Assembly (NCBI GenBank): GCA_002104985.1
Contig: MCGO01000010.1
Coordinates: forward strand, 310,001-374,000
Reading direction: 5' to 3'
DNA: 64,000 nt
Origin: Rhizoclosmatium globosum
Lineage: Eukaryota; Chytridiomycota; Chytridiomycetes; Chytridiales; Chytriomycetaceae
The position numbers were made by a program, and so were the translations under genes. Under the pieces are notes generated by a model, which worked only from the letters and a program-made list of their open reading frames with translations, was not told the DNA's origin and ran no database searches. Of this stretch, positions 36,556 through 47,863 are shown one piece after another; the first letter of the stretch is position 1, and every line of letters starts with the position of its first letter.

Positions 36556-38764
36556 TTATTTTGCAAAAACTGGCCACTTGCCAGACACCATTTCTCGCCC
36601 AATGTGCTTGGCGTATGCGTACACTTCCAAAACGGCACGAACAGCATACAAATCTCCCACGGCCAACACCCATTCCCGAATTACAACGCCTCTTACCTCC
36701 TCTAACAAATCGACTCCAGGGTCCAACTGTCGCCCAACACCTTCTACGAGCATAACCGCCACGCCAACATTCGCAAAATCTCCTTCTAATCGTACGTGGT
36801 GTGTTCGTACCATTCCAAACACTTGTCTCAAAATCCACGAGAATGAAACGGTTGAGAGTTTCAAACTTGAATCTCGAATTCGATTCAAGAGCACAGCCAT
36901 CTTATCGCTGAAACCATCGAAATCAATGACACCACCGTCCGGTGAATCTCCAATTTCCTGCCTTTGTCGCTCCACTAGGAGCCTTGCGACACCCTTTCCA
37001 TCAAACTGGACGATTTTAACAAGAAGGTCATTCAAGTTGACCAAGTTCTTGGCACTTAACGTTGAAACAAGCCCCGCATCTAAATAACTAATCGCGGCAC
37101 AAATCCACCTTATGAAACTCATCCATGGTCTGCATAAACTCCGCATCGCTCAATTTATCCAGCTCTACCAACGAAGTAACACCAACCGGTAACCGCGCCA
37201 ACACTTCTGGACCAGAAACCGTATCGCTATGGTTCGCAACAAAAGAGATTTGGATATTTCCCGGGTGCAAATCCGCATGACAGAAGTTGTCTACGAGAAG
37301 CATCTTGACAAACGAACGCATTCCGATTTTCGCAAGTTGAACGTCAAATGCCGTTCCGTTCGTGGTTGTGAGTCTGGATGCGTCTGACAAGGAGCCGACA
37401 ACGAGATCGTCGGTTGAGGGTGGAGCATGCTGGACACTCAAGAATCGAGAAATAGGAATCGCGTCGATATATTCTTCGACCAGGATTGAAGGCGATGAGA
37501 GAATAGGTTGTGGGAACCAAACAGCACCACCTCCTTCACTGTTGGCGACAGCCCAATTTTTGAAATGGTTTCGGAATTGAATGAGGTTGTTTGCTTCTGT
37601 TCGTAAGTCTGTTTGCGATCGCATCATTGCGGAGAAGACGGCTACTTCATCAGGGAGTGAGAGCCATTTGAGGTTGTTGGGGAAGAGGTATGTGAGAGTG
37701 TGTGCTGCAAATTCGAGGATAATGAGGTCTTTGTTGATGAGATCGGATACGTGAGGATGCAATATTTTGACGGCAACAACTTTTTGGGATTGTTTGAGTC
37801 TGGCTTTGTAACCTGAACAAAACAGTTTGGTATACCATGTGTAAAAAACAACGATACATACTTGTGCAATGGCTCCAACTCCAACAGGATTTTCGTCAAA
37901 TTCATCAAAGAGGTCTTTGAGTTGGTGTAAAGTTTGTGCATCAAGTTGGACACCCGCCCCTCCCAATACAACGACATTTTCTTTTTGAAAAGCCCGCCTC
38001 GTCCATATCATGGAATGAGGAATCCACGATCTTGCAGTTCCCAAGGATTTGGCAAACCTGTGATCGGAAGGATGATTAGAAATGAGAAATCAGGTTTTTC
38101 TAAAAACAGGATCTGACCTCATGTGAGAACAGATCTTCCCTTGAGGAGGCATACTGTGCCAGTTTAATAAATGCAGGACCCCCAGATTGTAGCGACCAAG
38201 TGAGCAATTGAACGAACCACAGACCACGGACAGAGTCCAAGTTGTAAAAATAGAGGCGTGCACGTGTCTTAGAATTCAACCACATGAACAGCGGCAGAGC
38301 AACCAGGACAGGCAAGAATATGAATCCCAGCCAAACGACGCGCAGAACGAGTGACGCGACAAATAAGACCGAGTGTGGTTGTTGAACTGGAACTATTTGT
38401 AGTGATGGCACGTCAAGTGCTTTCTCCTCTTCCTTGTCCTCCTTCAGGGCCACAGCCGCTGGGCCAAAAGAACGAGTGTTCCGAGACTGAAGCCAACGAG
38501 TCCGAGGCCCAGACGTCGCTGTGATTGCGGCGATATCTTGTTGAGGGGCGACCTGAGTGTCGAATATTGCAGCCGACGCACTGTTGGCGCCAGAGACGAG
38601 ATCCGACTATGCGCGATCAGAGTGAGGCTGCGTAGTTGTGGTGGGGCGGCCGCTGGAGCTGCAGCCGTGGCAGGGCTCGTCCCATTTGCCCAATGGTGGA
38701 CAATGGGAACCCAAACATTTGTGGAATAGTTTATGTAATACATAAGAAGAAGAGAAGGGTCCAA
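36556..38764 (-). CDS. ADCK2-like UbiB/ABC1-family atypical kinase
   Basis: Mitochondrial UbiB/COQ8-family protein closest in motif style to ADCK2. The N-terminus is rich in Arg/Ser with a hydrophobic anchor (LGLGLVGFSLGTLVLL) and a second hydrophobic hairpin (FVASLVLRVVWLGFIFLPV). The family K-x-G-Q block reads GGPAFIKLAQYASSREDLF, with Ala in place of Gly. The Ala-rich loop is PVGVGAIAQV, the beta-3 Lys lies in KVVAVKILHP, the catalytic loop is DNFCHADLHPGNI, and the metal loop is SYLDAGLV. About 50 residues lie between HPGN and LDAG, longer than usual. Frame changes near 38450 and 37110 may be short introns (about 30 bases) or missing bases. Related proteins support coenzyme Q or lipid metabolism. 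Confidence 0.87.
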
Positions 38765-38796
38765 TAATAACTTTGTGAATTAAACTTTGTTTCGAA

Positions 38797-39847
38797 ATGG
38801 ATGTCAAGAGCAGTTCGGCTGACTTCACGCGCAACTTTGACGTTGAACACGCGGCCCTCAAAGAACTCGCCACCAATCCATCGAATCACGGCGCAGTTCT
38901 CGCACGGCTTCAACTCTCGAAAAGGGCGTTTCTGATGCCGCGTGTTTCTTCCCGCGTACGATGTGCGCCGCTGTCTTGCCGTGAGTAACCTAGCTTTAAA
39001 CAACAGTTGCCGCTAGTATTACATACAAACTAAATTGACTGAATACAGCTCATTGCCGACCTGAATGCTACCCTCGTGGCTGAGAAGAATCGCGCAAGAC
39101 CAAAGTTCTCGTTTGCTGGTAAAGCAAAGGAAAGCTGCCCACTGCCCCAAAAGAACAACCCTTGAACTTGTCGAATGCATCGGTGTAGAGCCTGCGGTAG
39201 CCACTGTTGATGTCCAGCCCCCTCCACAGCAACTGTTTTGCAAATCTCAGCAACTTGCTTCTCCGTCCACTCCTTCTTCATGAATGCGGCTGGAAATGAT
39301 TCCTCGGGCGCGGAAGTTTATCTCTCGAATCTTCAGACTGTCTGGTTGATCTTCGCGTCATTTGCCCTGTTGGTGCTGTTCATATCAAAAACGCTTCAAA
39401 TTGATTATTCTCTGTGGTGGAATCAAAGGCTCTGTATTGATTGATGGAATGAAACAAGCTCTTGGTGTCAGCTTGTCGCCAGGTATTTTTGGTTTCCACC
39501 CCTTCTTCAAAGAACAGAATACCCCAAGTAACTAACGCTACAGTTTCGAATGCATAATTCTAGCAACTCTCGCATATTTCTACACGTTTCCTCGAAACCG
39601 ATTATTGAAGACTGCCAGACTTTGGTGTTTGGCCCATACCTGCTTCTACTCTTGTTGAAGATATTCCATCCACCAGCGAAAGCCTCGTCCTCCAAGTTGG
39701 TTGGAAATCGTCAATAGCGCAGAGTTGGGTCAAGAGGAAGGATGTGGTGGACGATGGTGTCAAGTCGATGACTTCAACTGGCTTCGCAAAGGAGAATCCC
39801 AAATTGGCGCAAAGCGGAAAGCGCAACAGAATCTGTCAACGCCGTGA
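38797..39847 (+). pseudogene. Tubulin-folding cofactor C, frame broken in several places
   Basis: Recognisable pieces in order: MDVKSSSADFTRN (N-terminal spectrin-like part), VFLPAYDVRRCLA, then across an intron LIADLNATLVAEKNRARP and KFSFAGKAKES. Next is the beta-helix TBCC domain: DCLVDLRVICPVGAVHIKN, GGIKGSVLIDGMKQAL, ACRQ joined to FRMHNSSNSRIF across an intron ending about 39541, KPIIEDCQTLVFGPYL, and VDDFNWLRKGESQIG near the end. Cofactor C activates the GTPase of beta-tubulin in the dimer-assembly complex. The pieces lie in three frames, with switches near 38935, 39150, 39340, 39410, 39470 and 39640 that introns do not explain. Either the gene is decaying or this stretch has many base-call deletions; order and residue conservation favour a sequencing cause. 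Confidence 0.8.
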
Positions 39848-40061
39848 ATGAATTTACTGTCAGCTTATCACATGAGTTGAAGATTAGTTTGACTGAAACA
39901 AGCAAAGTCACAAATAAAGCATTCATTCACTTCCTCGATTTAATAACACACTATGAAAGAAGGCGATAAAATACAAATAAATCAAGCCACACTAAACATC
40001 TAACACACAGCCGAAACGAAACTAGAAACTTACAAAACCTATTCCACACACACCATTTCAT
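39848..40061. other. Convergent spacer
   Basis: AT-rich spacer between the convergent tubulin cofactor C and zinc-finger genes. Nothing recognised beyond presumed 3' UTRs. Confidence 0.4.
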
Positions 40062-42183
40062 TTAAATCTCTCCATGATCCATTTTCGAATGCCTCTTCAA
40101 CGCATCAGCGCGCATAAAGCTCTTGGTACACTGCATACACTTGTGAGGCTTCTCGTTGTGTGCAACCGCATGTGTCTCGTCAAATCATGGTTTCTTTGGA
40201 ATGCCAAGTTGCAATACCCGCAAATAAACGGTCGGTCCGCTTTATGACTCACTGATGACTCTTGAGTTTCTGGGCTCTGTCAAACACTTTTCCACAACCT
40301 GGTTCGGGACAAATGAAGTGGCCTTTGGATCCTGGTGTAACGCTTGAACCGCCTTGATTGGAGAGAGAAGACATTGTTGGACTTCCCCCGCTGGGTTGAG
40401 AGTATTGGTGGAAACTGGCTGCGAGTTCATGCTGAGCGCGCTTCCACCTTCTTCTTCGTATCGATAACCTTGTGGTGGCGCAAGTTGTGGGAGTTGGCTT
40501 TGCTGTTGTTGAGGAAAATATTGTTGTGGAACTTGAAGTTGGTGTGATTGTTGTGGTTGTGGTTGTGGTTGGTACATTTGGGGCTGTTGGCATTTGTGGA
40601 AGTTGTTGTTGCTGTTGAGCGGGTGGTTGAACCATCGCAAACTCTTGCTGATTATCTTTCCTGATTCCATCCCCAACACTGAGCATTGCGAATCCGGCGT
40701 TAACGCTTGATTGAGGCGCTTGCGGCCCCATTTGCTGTTGTTCATCAAAGAATTGTCGGGATTCCTGAAGACGAGCGGAATAAGGTGCGTCATAGCTGTA
40801 TGGCATCTGAATGACATGTCAGTTTCAATAGAGGTGAGAGATATGAAACTTACAGATGTGTATTTCATTCTTGGTGGAGCTCGTTGGGATGAAGGAGCCT
40901 TTTGGTAGAAAGAAACAGAACCATAACTAGATGTTCCAATATCTGAACCACCGTTAGACCGTGGTTGTGTGGGCTGTGTGAATCCATCGTTGTTCATGAA
41001 GTATGACGACTGAGTATCTGAGCTGGTTGCACCGTAAGAGTTGTTCATTTGCTGCTGTTGCTGTTGCTGTTGTGGCAGCTGCTGCTGTTGTTGTTGCTGC
41101 TGCTGCATCATTCCCATCGGCATCATATTCACAGGCTGTCCCACTTGAGAAGACATATCATCGTCATCATCTTCTTCACGAGCGCCATCGAGAAACTTGT
41201 TCCATTTTTCACTTGGATTCAAGTCGTTCATTTAATGGATTGAGTTGCAGGTTGGTAGTTGCCAATAGTTGGCGCAGCCATGGATGAAATCATAGAATTA
41301 GTTTGTTGGAGATTCGATGATACTTGGTTGCCCATTGTGACTAGACCAGGAGTCAGGGACATCGGAGTGTTAAATTGTTGTGGTTGTTGCTGCTGTTGTT
41401 GAGCTCCAAAGTCTGAAATGGGGTTTGGCAATGGAAGTGACTGGTTGGAATAGAACTGTTGGAATTGTTGTTGCGGCTGTTGTGGCTGTTGTTGTAGAGG
41501 TGGTTGCTGTTGGTTGAATTGTGGGTTTGAAACAGCATTAAATGTGGCTTGCTGTTGATGCTGAATTGGTGTTGTTGATTCTGCTGAACTTGATATTGAT
41601 ACTGACCTCCTACATCACTCCCATTTCCACTCTTTGGTTGGTTTGACTGCTGGTATGGTGTGGTCCAGTTGGGCACTGGCATACCCATCGGCATCGTCAT
41701 TGGCATTTGCAAAGGTTGCTGCTGCAATTGAGGAGGTCCTGTGGTGCTTGCGGGCTGTTCAGCATCTGCATCTGTCGTGATCTAATTTGGGCCTGCGCTT
41801 TTGCCAAAGCCAACGACTGAGCCTGAGCGATATTTTGGGCATTTCCAATGTTTGAAGCAGACTCTGACGGATGAATAGATGAGTTCGGAGAGTAGTGGCC
41901 TTGGCGCTGGAACTCAAAAGCTGGTGGCTGTTGCTGTTGTTGGGGAAACGGTGCACTGGCATCGTAACCACCGCCATGTTCATCGTATAGTTATTGTAAG
42001 ATTGTTGTGTTGCTGCTGTTGCTGCTGGTGTTGAGGAGGCAGTGGCATTGGCATTGAGAGGGGCATTGGCATCGACATCGTCATTGGCATGGGAAGTGAC
42101 CGTGGGTCGGGCTGCGTTTGATGCTGCTGCTGGATCTGCTGAGTCGGACCAGCTCCGTTGGAGTAATCGATATTACTGTTCAT
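40062..42183 (-). CDS. C2H2 zinc-finger transcription factor with Q-rich activation region
   Basis: Probable DNA-binding regulator. From ATG 42183 (MNSNIDYSNGAGPTQQIQQQ) the protein is low-complexity: Gln runs, a Met-Pro stretch (MPMTMSMPMPLSMPMP), and Asn/Ser/Gln segments, typical of fungal activation domains. Three C2H2 fingers sit at the C-terminus: FICPEPGCGKVFDRAQKLKS with HQ-x-SH; RPFICGYCNLAFQRNHDLTR with HMRLH; HKCMQCTKSFMRADALKR with HSKMDH. It ends GEI, stop at 40062-40064. Two frame breaks fall exactly inside fingers, between HQ and SH (about 40252) and between HT and EKPHKC (about 40158). Each is cured by one missing base. The Q-rich part also changes frame (about 41.5-42.0 kb), so the exact protein is uncertain. 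Confidence 0.8.
41049..41106 (-). repeat. CAG/CAA trinucleotide repeat (polyglutamine)
   Basis: The plus strand reads TGC/TGT-rich triplets (TGCTGCTGTTGCTGTTGCTG...), which encode runs of Gln on the minus strand in the zinc-finger protein. The mixed CAG/CAA make-up suggests a protein-level Gln tract more than a fresh microsatellite expansion. Confidence 0.8.
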
Positions 42184-42785
42184 GGTAATGGTGGCCACTG
42201 GAAAGCAGCCGTTAACAACAGGTTGAATTGAGGGATCAGGGGCAACGGCAGAGACGGGGTAAGTGGGAGCAAACAAGAAAGGTGTGGTACACAAGCCCAT
42301 TCTACTTACGGCAAGGATCTCGAGCGATGTCCAAGTTTGCAAGCCTTGCGATGGGGTTGCTTTTTCGAAAAAGCCTTGCTGTCTCCACAAGTCCAAGTGA
42401 AACACCAAAATTTCAACAGCCACCCACACTGAATCTGCCAAGATAACAAGTGAGAATTCAGTGGTAATTATCGATATTGTTGTCCGTTGATAGGCAAGTT
42501 AGCCAAGAAAGGGACATTTGGTATTTCGGCTTTTGGTGTTTCCATAAAAAGGTCCAACGGAAGTAAATATCGTTATACCATTGAAGCAACTTCTGCGAAA
42601 TAATTTATGCATCTCAGCCTCATACTCGGTTCAGTATTCTGATTTTAATGACCATTTAAGCGGAATGCACGAAACATAAAAATGCCCAAATCTACAATGT
42701 TCAACAGAAGATCAAGATAAGCGCAAAAGAATTGGTGGATTGTGTCCGTTCATCTTTCTTTTTTGTTTCACTGACAACAAACAGA
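42184..42785. promoter_or_regulatory. Divergent control region, zinc-finger gene and TSR2
   Basis: About 600 bases upstream of both genes, the largest divergent spacer in the gene-rich part. An open minus-strand frame (to 42441) extends the zinc-finger protein upstream but shows no conserved features, so I treat it as leader. No specific sites recognised. Confidence 0.4.
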
Positions 42786-43377
42786 ATGGCCACTTGTTTC
42801 GTCTCACAGCAACACATGGATCTCTTCAAGGAATCCATTCACTACGTTTTCCTCCGCTGGACAGCTTTGCAGCTTGCAATTGAACATGGGATGGGAGGAA
42901 CCTCAACCCTTTCCAAAGTAGCAATGTTGGGAGATTACATTGTCGACTTCTTCTCTCAAAACGGTCTCCGCATCGATCCAACGGATTTGGAAGAGAACCT
43001 CATTGACTTCTTTGCTGATCCTTCCAAGTTGAGCTGGAAGATGGCTCTGCGCCTCAGATTTCGAAACTCATCTGTCAGCTCTTCGGGAGATGGATCAGGG
43101 ATATGACTGGATTTAACAAGGCGAGGGAGTTGGCAAGCAGAGTAACGGTGCTGCATCGCAAAGTCGAAGAGTTCGGGCTGAAGGAGAGGAGGATGACGAT
43201 GATACAGTGATGATGATTCTGAAGATGGAATGTCGAATTATGGAGAGGCAAGTGGGAGCGGGGCGGCAGGGGATATGGAAATGGACGAGCGCCGCAACTC
43301 CAGCCCCTAGACAAGAGCCAATCATTGATGAAGATGGATTTGAGCTTGTTCAACAAAAGGGAAGAAGACGACGATAA
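42786..43377 (+). CDS. TSR2: Tsr2 ribosomal-protein escort
   Basis: Escortin-type chaperone that delivers eS26 to pre-40S particles. The start MATCFVSQQHMDLFKESIHY at 42786 leads to the family core (FLRWTALQLAIEHGMGG, VDFFSQNG, ENLIDFFADPS). The conserved block VELEDGSAPQISKLICQLF and the helix RDMTGFNKARELASR follow. The acidic linker (GLKE-EEDDDD type, then SEDGMSNYGEASG) leads to the diagnostic C-terminus EPIIDEDGFELVQQKGRRRR. These parts lie in three frames: a missing base between DPS and VELEDGS (about 43026), and another one or two in the acidic linker and near 43310. No GT...AG pair explains them. Confidence 0.88.
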
Positions 43378-43547
43378 GCGTTCTGGGATTTATATTCCTT
43401 TTACTTTAATATGTCTATTCGATTAGTTCTTTGAACCGAACACAATAACGCATCTCAGCTGTCGAATACTTACCATTTATATACACTATTCAAGATATGA
43501 ACGCTATTTTCTGAGATTCAGTGGCGTCACACAAATCATCCTCGAAA

Positions 43548-44610
43548 ATGCTTGCTTCGTCATCCAACCAATCTTCCCGACTCCACGCTGCTCTCAATCG
43601 CATCGGATTCTATTCATCAAAACAAACCGAGCATTCCGAAGCCCTACCACTTCCTCCAGCAACCGTGGAAACCTTGTTTCAAATTCACCGCTGCCTCATC
43701 ACCAGCATCCCATATGAGAACCTTTCTGTCTATTTCCCTCCCGCCTGGTATGTACCAGGACAAGTAGTTGCCGCAGATGGGCTTCCGGAGCCTCCCATTC
43801 GTGTGGACATTGACTCTGTTTTCAACAAGCTTGTTGAGCAAAAGCGTGGTGGATTCTGTTTGGAGCTGAATACCTTGTGAGAGACCAAATACTTTTTTTT
43901 GTTCCCCGTCAACTTATGGAAATTGGAAAAGGTATTCCTGGATCCTGACGACGCTGGGGTACTCCGTAACAACGCATTTGTGTAAGATGGTTATGGGCAT
44001 CACGGAACAAGATCCGGCGGCACACGATATCGCGAAGCATATTATTTTGCTGGTAACGGTGCCTGGAACACTGGAACGTTACTGTTGTGATATTGGTCTA
44101 TCTGATTTGACGGCATTGAATCCGCTTGGATTTTACCAGGGAGCTGAAGCTCCAATTAATGCCGGGAAGAAGAGCCCTGTTGGTCAAAGGCTCTTGGCTT
44201 GGTCGTGAAGGATGGTTCTATCAGAAAGGTTTCAGTGAGAGTGCTGTGAACGCATTGTATCCAGAGGCAAGCGACGACGAGAAACTCAAGTTGACTTCTT
44301 TTGAGAATAAGGGGTTTTTTGAGGAATGGAGGCGACGAAGGAGGAAATTGCACAGGTTGTTCGTTTCGTGTCTCAGAAACATGAATGTCCACCAGGCCCA
44401 AACACCTTTATTGTGAGAAGTATTCAGAACCAGGGAGGGAACTCGCTTGCTATTGGAAACTTGGAAGTTGGGATCAAATTTATCCGAAAAGACGACAAAG
44501 GAGTAGAGGTTGAACGTGTAATCGTTAAAGGAAGTGACGAGGGTAACGTGAATGTTTTAGTAGAGTTTAGAGAAATGGTCAAAGTCTGGTTTGAGACGGA
44601 AAACTTCTGA
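43548..44610 (+). CDS. Arylamine N-acetyltransferase family protein
   Basis: Acetyl-CoA-dependent N-acetyltransferase. The start MLASSSNQSSRLHAALNRIG leads to the family block IPYENLSVYF and the active-site motif KRGGFCLELN, with the nucleophilic Cys. An intron follows LNTL (from about 43875). The next exon carries the His in AKHIILLVTV and the Asp in RYCCDIGLSDLTALNPL, completing the Cys-His-Asp triad. The rest (LLVKGSWLGREGWFYQKGF; TKEEIAQVVRFVSQKHECPP) continues in other frames after breaks near 44165 and 44330. It ends FREMVKVWFETENF. In fungi such enzymes detoxify aromatic amines or acylate amino-phenolic metabolites; the natural substrate here is unknown. Confidence 0.88.
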
Positions 44611-44657
44611 ATATCGAGACAGATGTGATTTTATTACAAAACGATTCAATAAACCTG

Positions 44658-46305
44658 TCAAGAATCCATTGTATTGTAAGAACTAGATGCACGTGAAGAC
44701 GAGGTATGTACAGCTTTTATGATTGCAGAATGTGATGTATTGCTCAGATAACTTACACCGGGTGACTTCTTTGTCAAAACAGTTTTTTTCACGGATGTGA
44801 GCTTAGAATTCAATGGCGAGTTTCGTTGATCCGGTTTACTGTCCAAAATGGATGATGGTGTTCGGTTTAGGGGAATACAAACGACTCCTGCAAAGTTCGA
44901 AGAATAAGACTTTGGTGTTGCCGAGTTTTGCATCAATTTGGTCTTTGGCGCTTCTTTTGCCGTGTTGGTAAGGCGGTCGATAGGTGATGAAAACTCGTTT
45001 GTGGGTTTCAATGCAAGAACAGGAGTTACATCAGATTTAGAGGTAGCAACTACTGGTTTAGCTGTTACCGGTGTTGATTTTTGCATTGAAATTGAAGACG
45101 ATGCTGCTGCGATGGGCATTGAGAGTGTGGCTGACGTCCTTGATGGAATAACTGGTGGCTTTGAGTTCGTTGCGGATGGTATACGAGATGAAGCAGAGAT
45201 TGGAGTATTATTAGAGGAAGATACAATGGGTGGTCTGCTTATGACTGAAGGCGGCTGGGACGGAGTTGCAAAACGTATCAGATGAGTTGGCGGAAGTTTT
45301 TGCTTTGGTTCTGTGGCGCGAGGAATTGACGGAGACAAAGAATGAACAGGAATATTAGAAGTAGGAAATCTGGCGTGGTTATGAGACAGTTTGATTGCGA
45401 TACGTTGGCATGTGTTGTTGTTGACGAGGGGATTGGTGGTGGTTGTCGAACTGGCTTAACCAGATTTGTTCGAACGGCTGAAGATGGTTTGGTAATCGGG
45501 GAAGGGCCAATGGACGGCTTCTCCGAACGAATGAGAGGCTTTGTCGACGGTACCATCAACGAGTTTGAAGTGGAGGTATGTGCAATTTGAGTTGTTATAG
45601 GAGTCTTATGCAATACAACAGGATTTATGGGTCGACTCTGAGCTTGCTTTTGGAGCACAGTTGGTGGCAGCACTTTGTCCGAACGAAGAGGGACAGGCAG
45701 TTTCTCTGATCCACTTCGCAGGGATTCGAGTGTCAGCGGCGGCACAGCCATGATTCGTTTCTTGATATCGGCAAGACGACTTAGCACATTCGCGTCGGCG
45801 TCGGCATCGGTGTTTTCGGGGTCGTCGTCCTCGTCGTCTTCTTCGTCTTCGTCTTCGTCGTCGTCTTCTCCATCCAGGCCATCCAGGCCATCCTCAATCT
45901 GCTCTTCAGACTGCGCACCGTCCAAGCCCTTCGCGTTCGCCTCCGCTGCGCCACCAAACGGCCGCGCAAAGGCCCCGCTCAGAACGCCGCGGTCAACCAC
46001 GATTTTGCCCGTGTCAACATCAATCTCGTCGTGCTGGAGTATTTGGTGTTTTGGTGTTGGTTTTGATTGGGTTAGTTGGAGCGAACGAGAGAGAGAGAGA
46101 GAGAGAGAGAGAAAGAAGGTACCTCATCAGCGTTGCTATTGCCGTACTTGGCAAAGATCCCTTCCCACGTGTCCCGCAGTCGCACCTCGGCTTGCTGTCG
46201 CTGGAGATCGAGCTCAGCCGCCGTCAGCTTGGGCTGTGCATTTACAGCGCGTTTGGCTGGTGCAGGTGAGAGAAGGAGGCTGTCGAATACACTGCTGGCT
46301 GTCAT
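44658..46305 (-). CDS. Scm3/HJURP-like CENP-A chaperone
   Basis: Exon 1 starts MTASSVFDSLLLSPAPAKRA at 46305 and reaches RLRDTWEGIFAKYGNSNADE. An intron with a (CT)n tract follows. Exon 2 continues HDEIDVDTGKIVVDRGVL. The combination W-x-x-I-F-x-K-Y followed by DEID-x-x-TG-x-IV-x-D-x-G is the Scm3 domain, which binds the centromeric H3-H4 pair and deposits it. A very acidic run (GEDDDEDEDEEDDEDDDPE), suitable for histone binding, comes next. About 350 residues of Ser/Pro/Thr-rich disordered sequence end in SSSYNTMDS. The tail has a frame change near 45320-45380. Family call rests on the short domain only; overall length fits Scm3 proteins of filamentous fungi. Confidence 0.8.
46087..46112. 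repeat. (GA)13 microsatellite inside intron 1 of the Scm3-like gene
   Basis: Uninterrupted GA dinucleotide tract on the plus strand. It reads as a CT-rich polypyrimidine tract directly after the donor of intron 1 of the minus-strand gene. Confidence 0.95.
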
Positions 46306-46341
46306 TCAGGAAGTGAAAAACATTCATCTCAAAAAACCTCT

Positions 46342-47638
46342 ATGGCTTCAACATTGGATGGTGAGCATCATCTGTCTTCCACCTCCTTCTTCTCTGGCTC
46401 TTATCACTTGATTATACCGTACTTACATGCTACCTCCTACAGCAAACTTGTTGAAGCTTTTTGCTCCACGGCCACCTCTTGACTTCAAGCAACCAGTCGA
46501 CAGACCACCAGCTGCTCGCAAACTACCACCTATTCACGGCATTGCGCAATATCTTGACCGTGTGGAGAATCATGATGCCGATTATGTGCCGTCTGAAACT
46601 AAAGAGGAGAAAAAGAAGCGAATTGTTAGTGCCATCACTCTGTCGTAACTGTTCACGAACTGACTATTGCTCAAATCATTTAGATTGGAGAAATTAAACG
46701 AAAAGGAGAGGAAGCTATTGCCACCGGACTGACAACATGGAACCCCAACGCAGACCCACAAGTGAAATCTGACCCTTACAAGACTCTCTTTGTTGGGCGC
46801 TTGGTAATGTTTAAAGAGGTTTCGTACTAGTTTGGTTCTGACCAGTTGTTGTATTTTGGTAGGCTTACGGAGTTACTGAAAAACAACTACGCAGAGAGTT
46901 TGATCGCTTTGGTCCCATCGTCTCGGTATGCATCCATCCACCTAATTACTCTTTTCCTTGCAAGCTTACAACACATTGCTTTGTTAGATGCGCATCGTGA
47001 CAAACACACCCAACGCTCTCAAAAACCCTTCAAAACCTCGTGGCTATGCTTTCATTGAATACGAACGGGAACGGGACTTGACAATTGCGTACCGTGAAGC
47101 GGATGGAATCAAAATTGAGGGACGCAGAATTGTTGTCGATGTAGAACGTGGTCGTACTGTGAAAGGATGGAGGCCCAGACGGCTTGGCGGTGGATTGGGG
47201 GGAACTAGATTGGGTGGAAATGACGTCAATATTAAAGTGAGTGGACGGGATGGTGGGAACGTCACTGCGGGTGCTTCGTCTGTTTCTGCAGGAGGACACC
47301 AAGGTGGAGGATATGGAGCTAGTCAGGGTGGTTATGGAGGGGGTGGCGGTTACGGAGGACGACGAGATGACCGTGGTGGTGGTGGTGGTGGTTATGATGA
47401 CAGACGCCCACCAAGTGGAGGATATGGAGGTAGTGGCGGTGGATACGGAGGAGGGGGCAGAGGTGGAGGAGGAAGTGGATATGGAGGAAGCGGTTACGAT
47501 GATAGACGGCGTGGTGATGATGGTTATGATCGCCGTGGTGGCTATGATGATAGACGGGGTGGTGGTGGGTTTGGTGGAAGCCGGGGTGGTGGATTCCAAG
47601 AAAGACGACGCAGCAGAAGTCCACCTCGTAGATACTGA
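46342..47638 (+). CDS. SNP1: U1 snRNP 70K protein
   Basis: Spliceosomal U1 component that binds U1 stem-loop I. A short first exon (MASTLD, 46342) joins to [20 protein letters not shown]. The conserved N-terminal block continues with [10 protein letters not shown] and an acidic/basic helix [20 protein letters not shown]. The RRM follows: RNP2 TLFVGRLAYG (across an intron), [11 protein letters not shown], and RNP1 [13 protein letters not shown]; then [19 protein letters not shown]. The tail is long and Gly/Tyr/Asp/Arg-rich (repeats such as GGYGG and YDDRR), ending [11 protein letters not shown]. The tail is thus RGG/YGG-like with just a short RS end, unlike the long RS/RD tail of vertebrates. 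Four introns. Confidence 0.95.
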
Positions 47639-47863
47639 TTTAGCGATGACGTCAAGGTAACTATTACTAACTCTTTCTCAAGGAAGGAGCCCTTTTGTGT
47701 AAGTATGCTAAGTATCTCTTTCTTCTGCATTCTCTCTCGGAATTGCAACAGGTATGCTCCAGGTATTCTCGCAATTCGAAGAGGGGATGATTTTGTTTTA
47801 TATGTGATGTGAGGGAAGAAGGTTTCGAAAACAAATGACGCTTATTGTTTATTCATATGTATA
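47639..47863. other. Convergent spacer
   Basis: About 225 bases between U1-70K and the BolA gene with no recognisable gene; probably 3' UTRs. Confidence 0.4.

Noticed and set aside
41003..41287. Hydrophobic Leu/Ala-rich plus-strand frame resembling membrane helices
   Set aside because: It is the antisense of the CAG/CAA polyglutamine tract.
46087..46112. GA repeat as a CRISPR-like or satellite array
   Set aside because: Simple dinucleotide tract inside an intron; no spacer structure.
45675..46316. Large plus-strand Ser-rich frame opposite the Scm3-like gene
   Set aside because: Poly-Ser is the antisense of the acidic Asp/Glu run; the minus strand carries the real domain and splice sites.
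47030..47599. Long antisense Thr/Ser/Ile-rich frame opposite the U1-70K tail
   Set aside because: Mirror of the Gly-rich repeat coding on the plus strand; no independent conserved motif.
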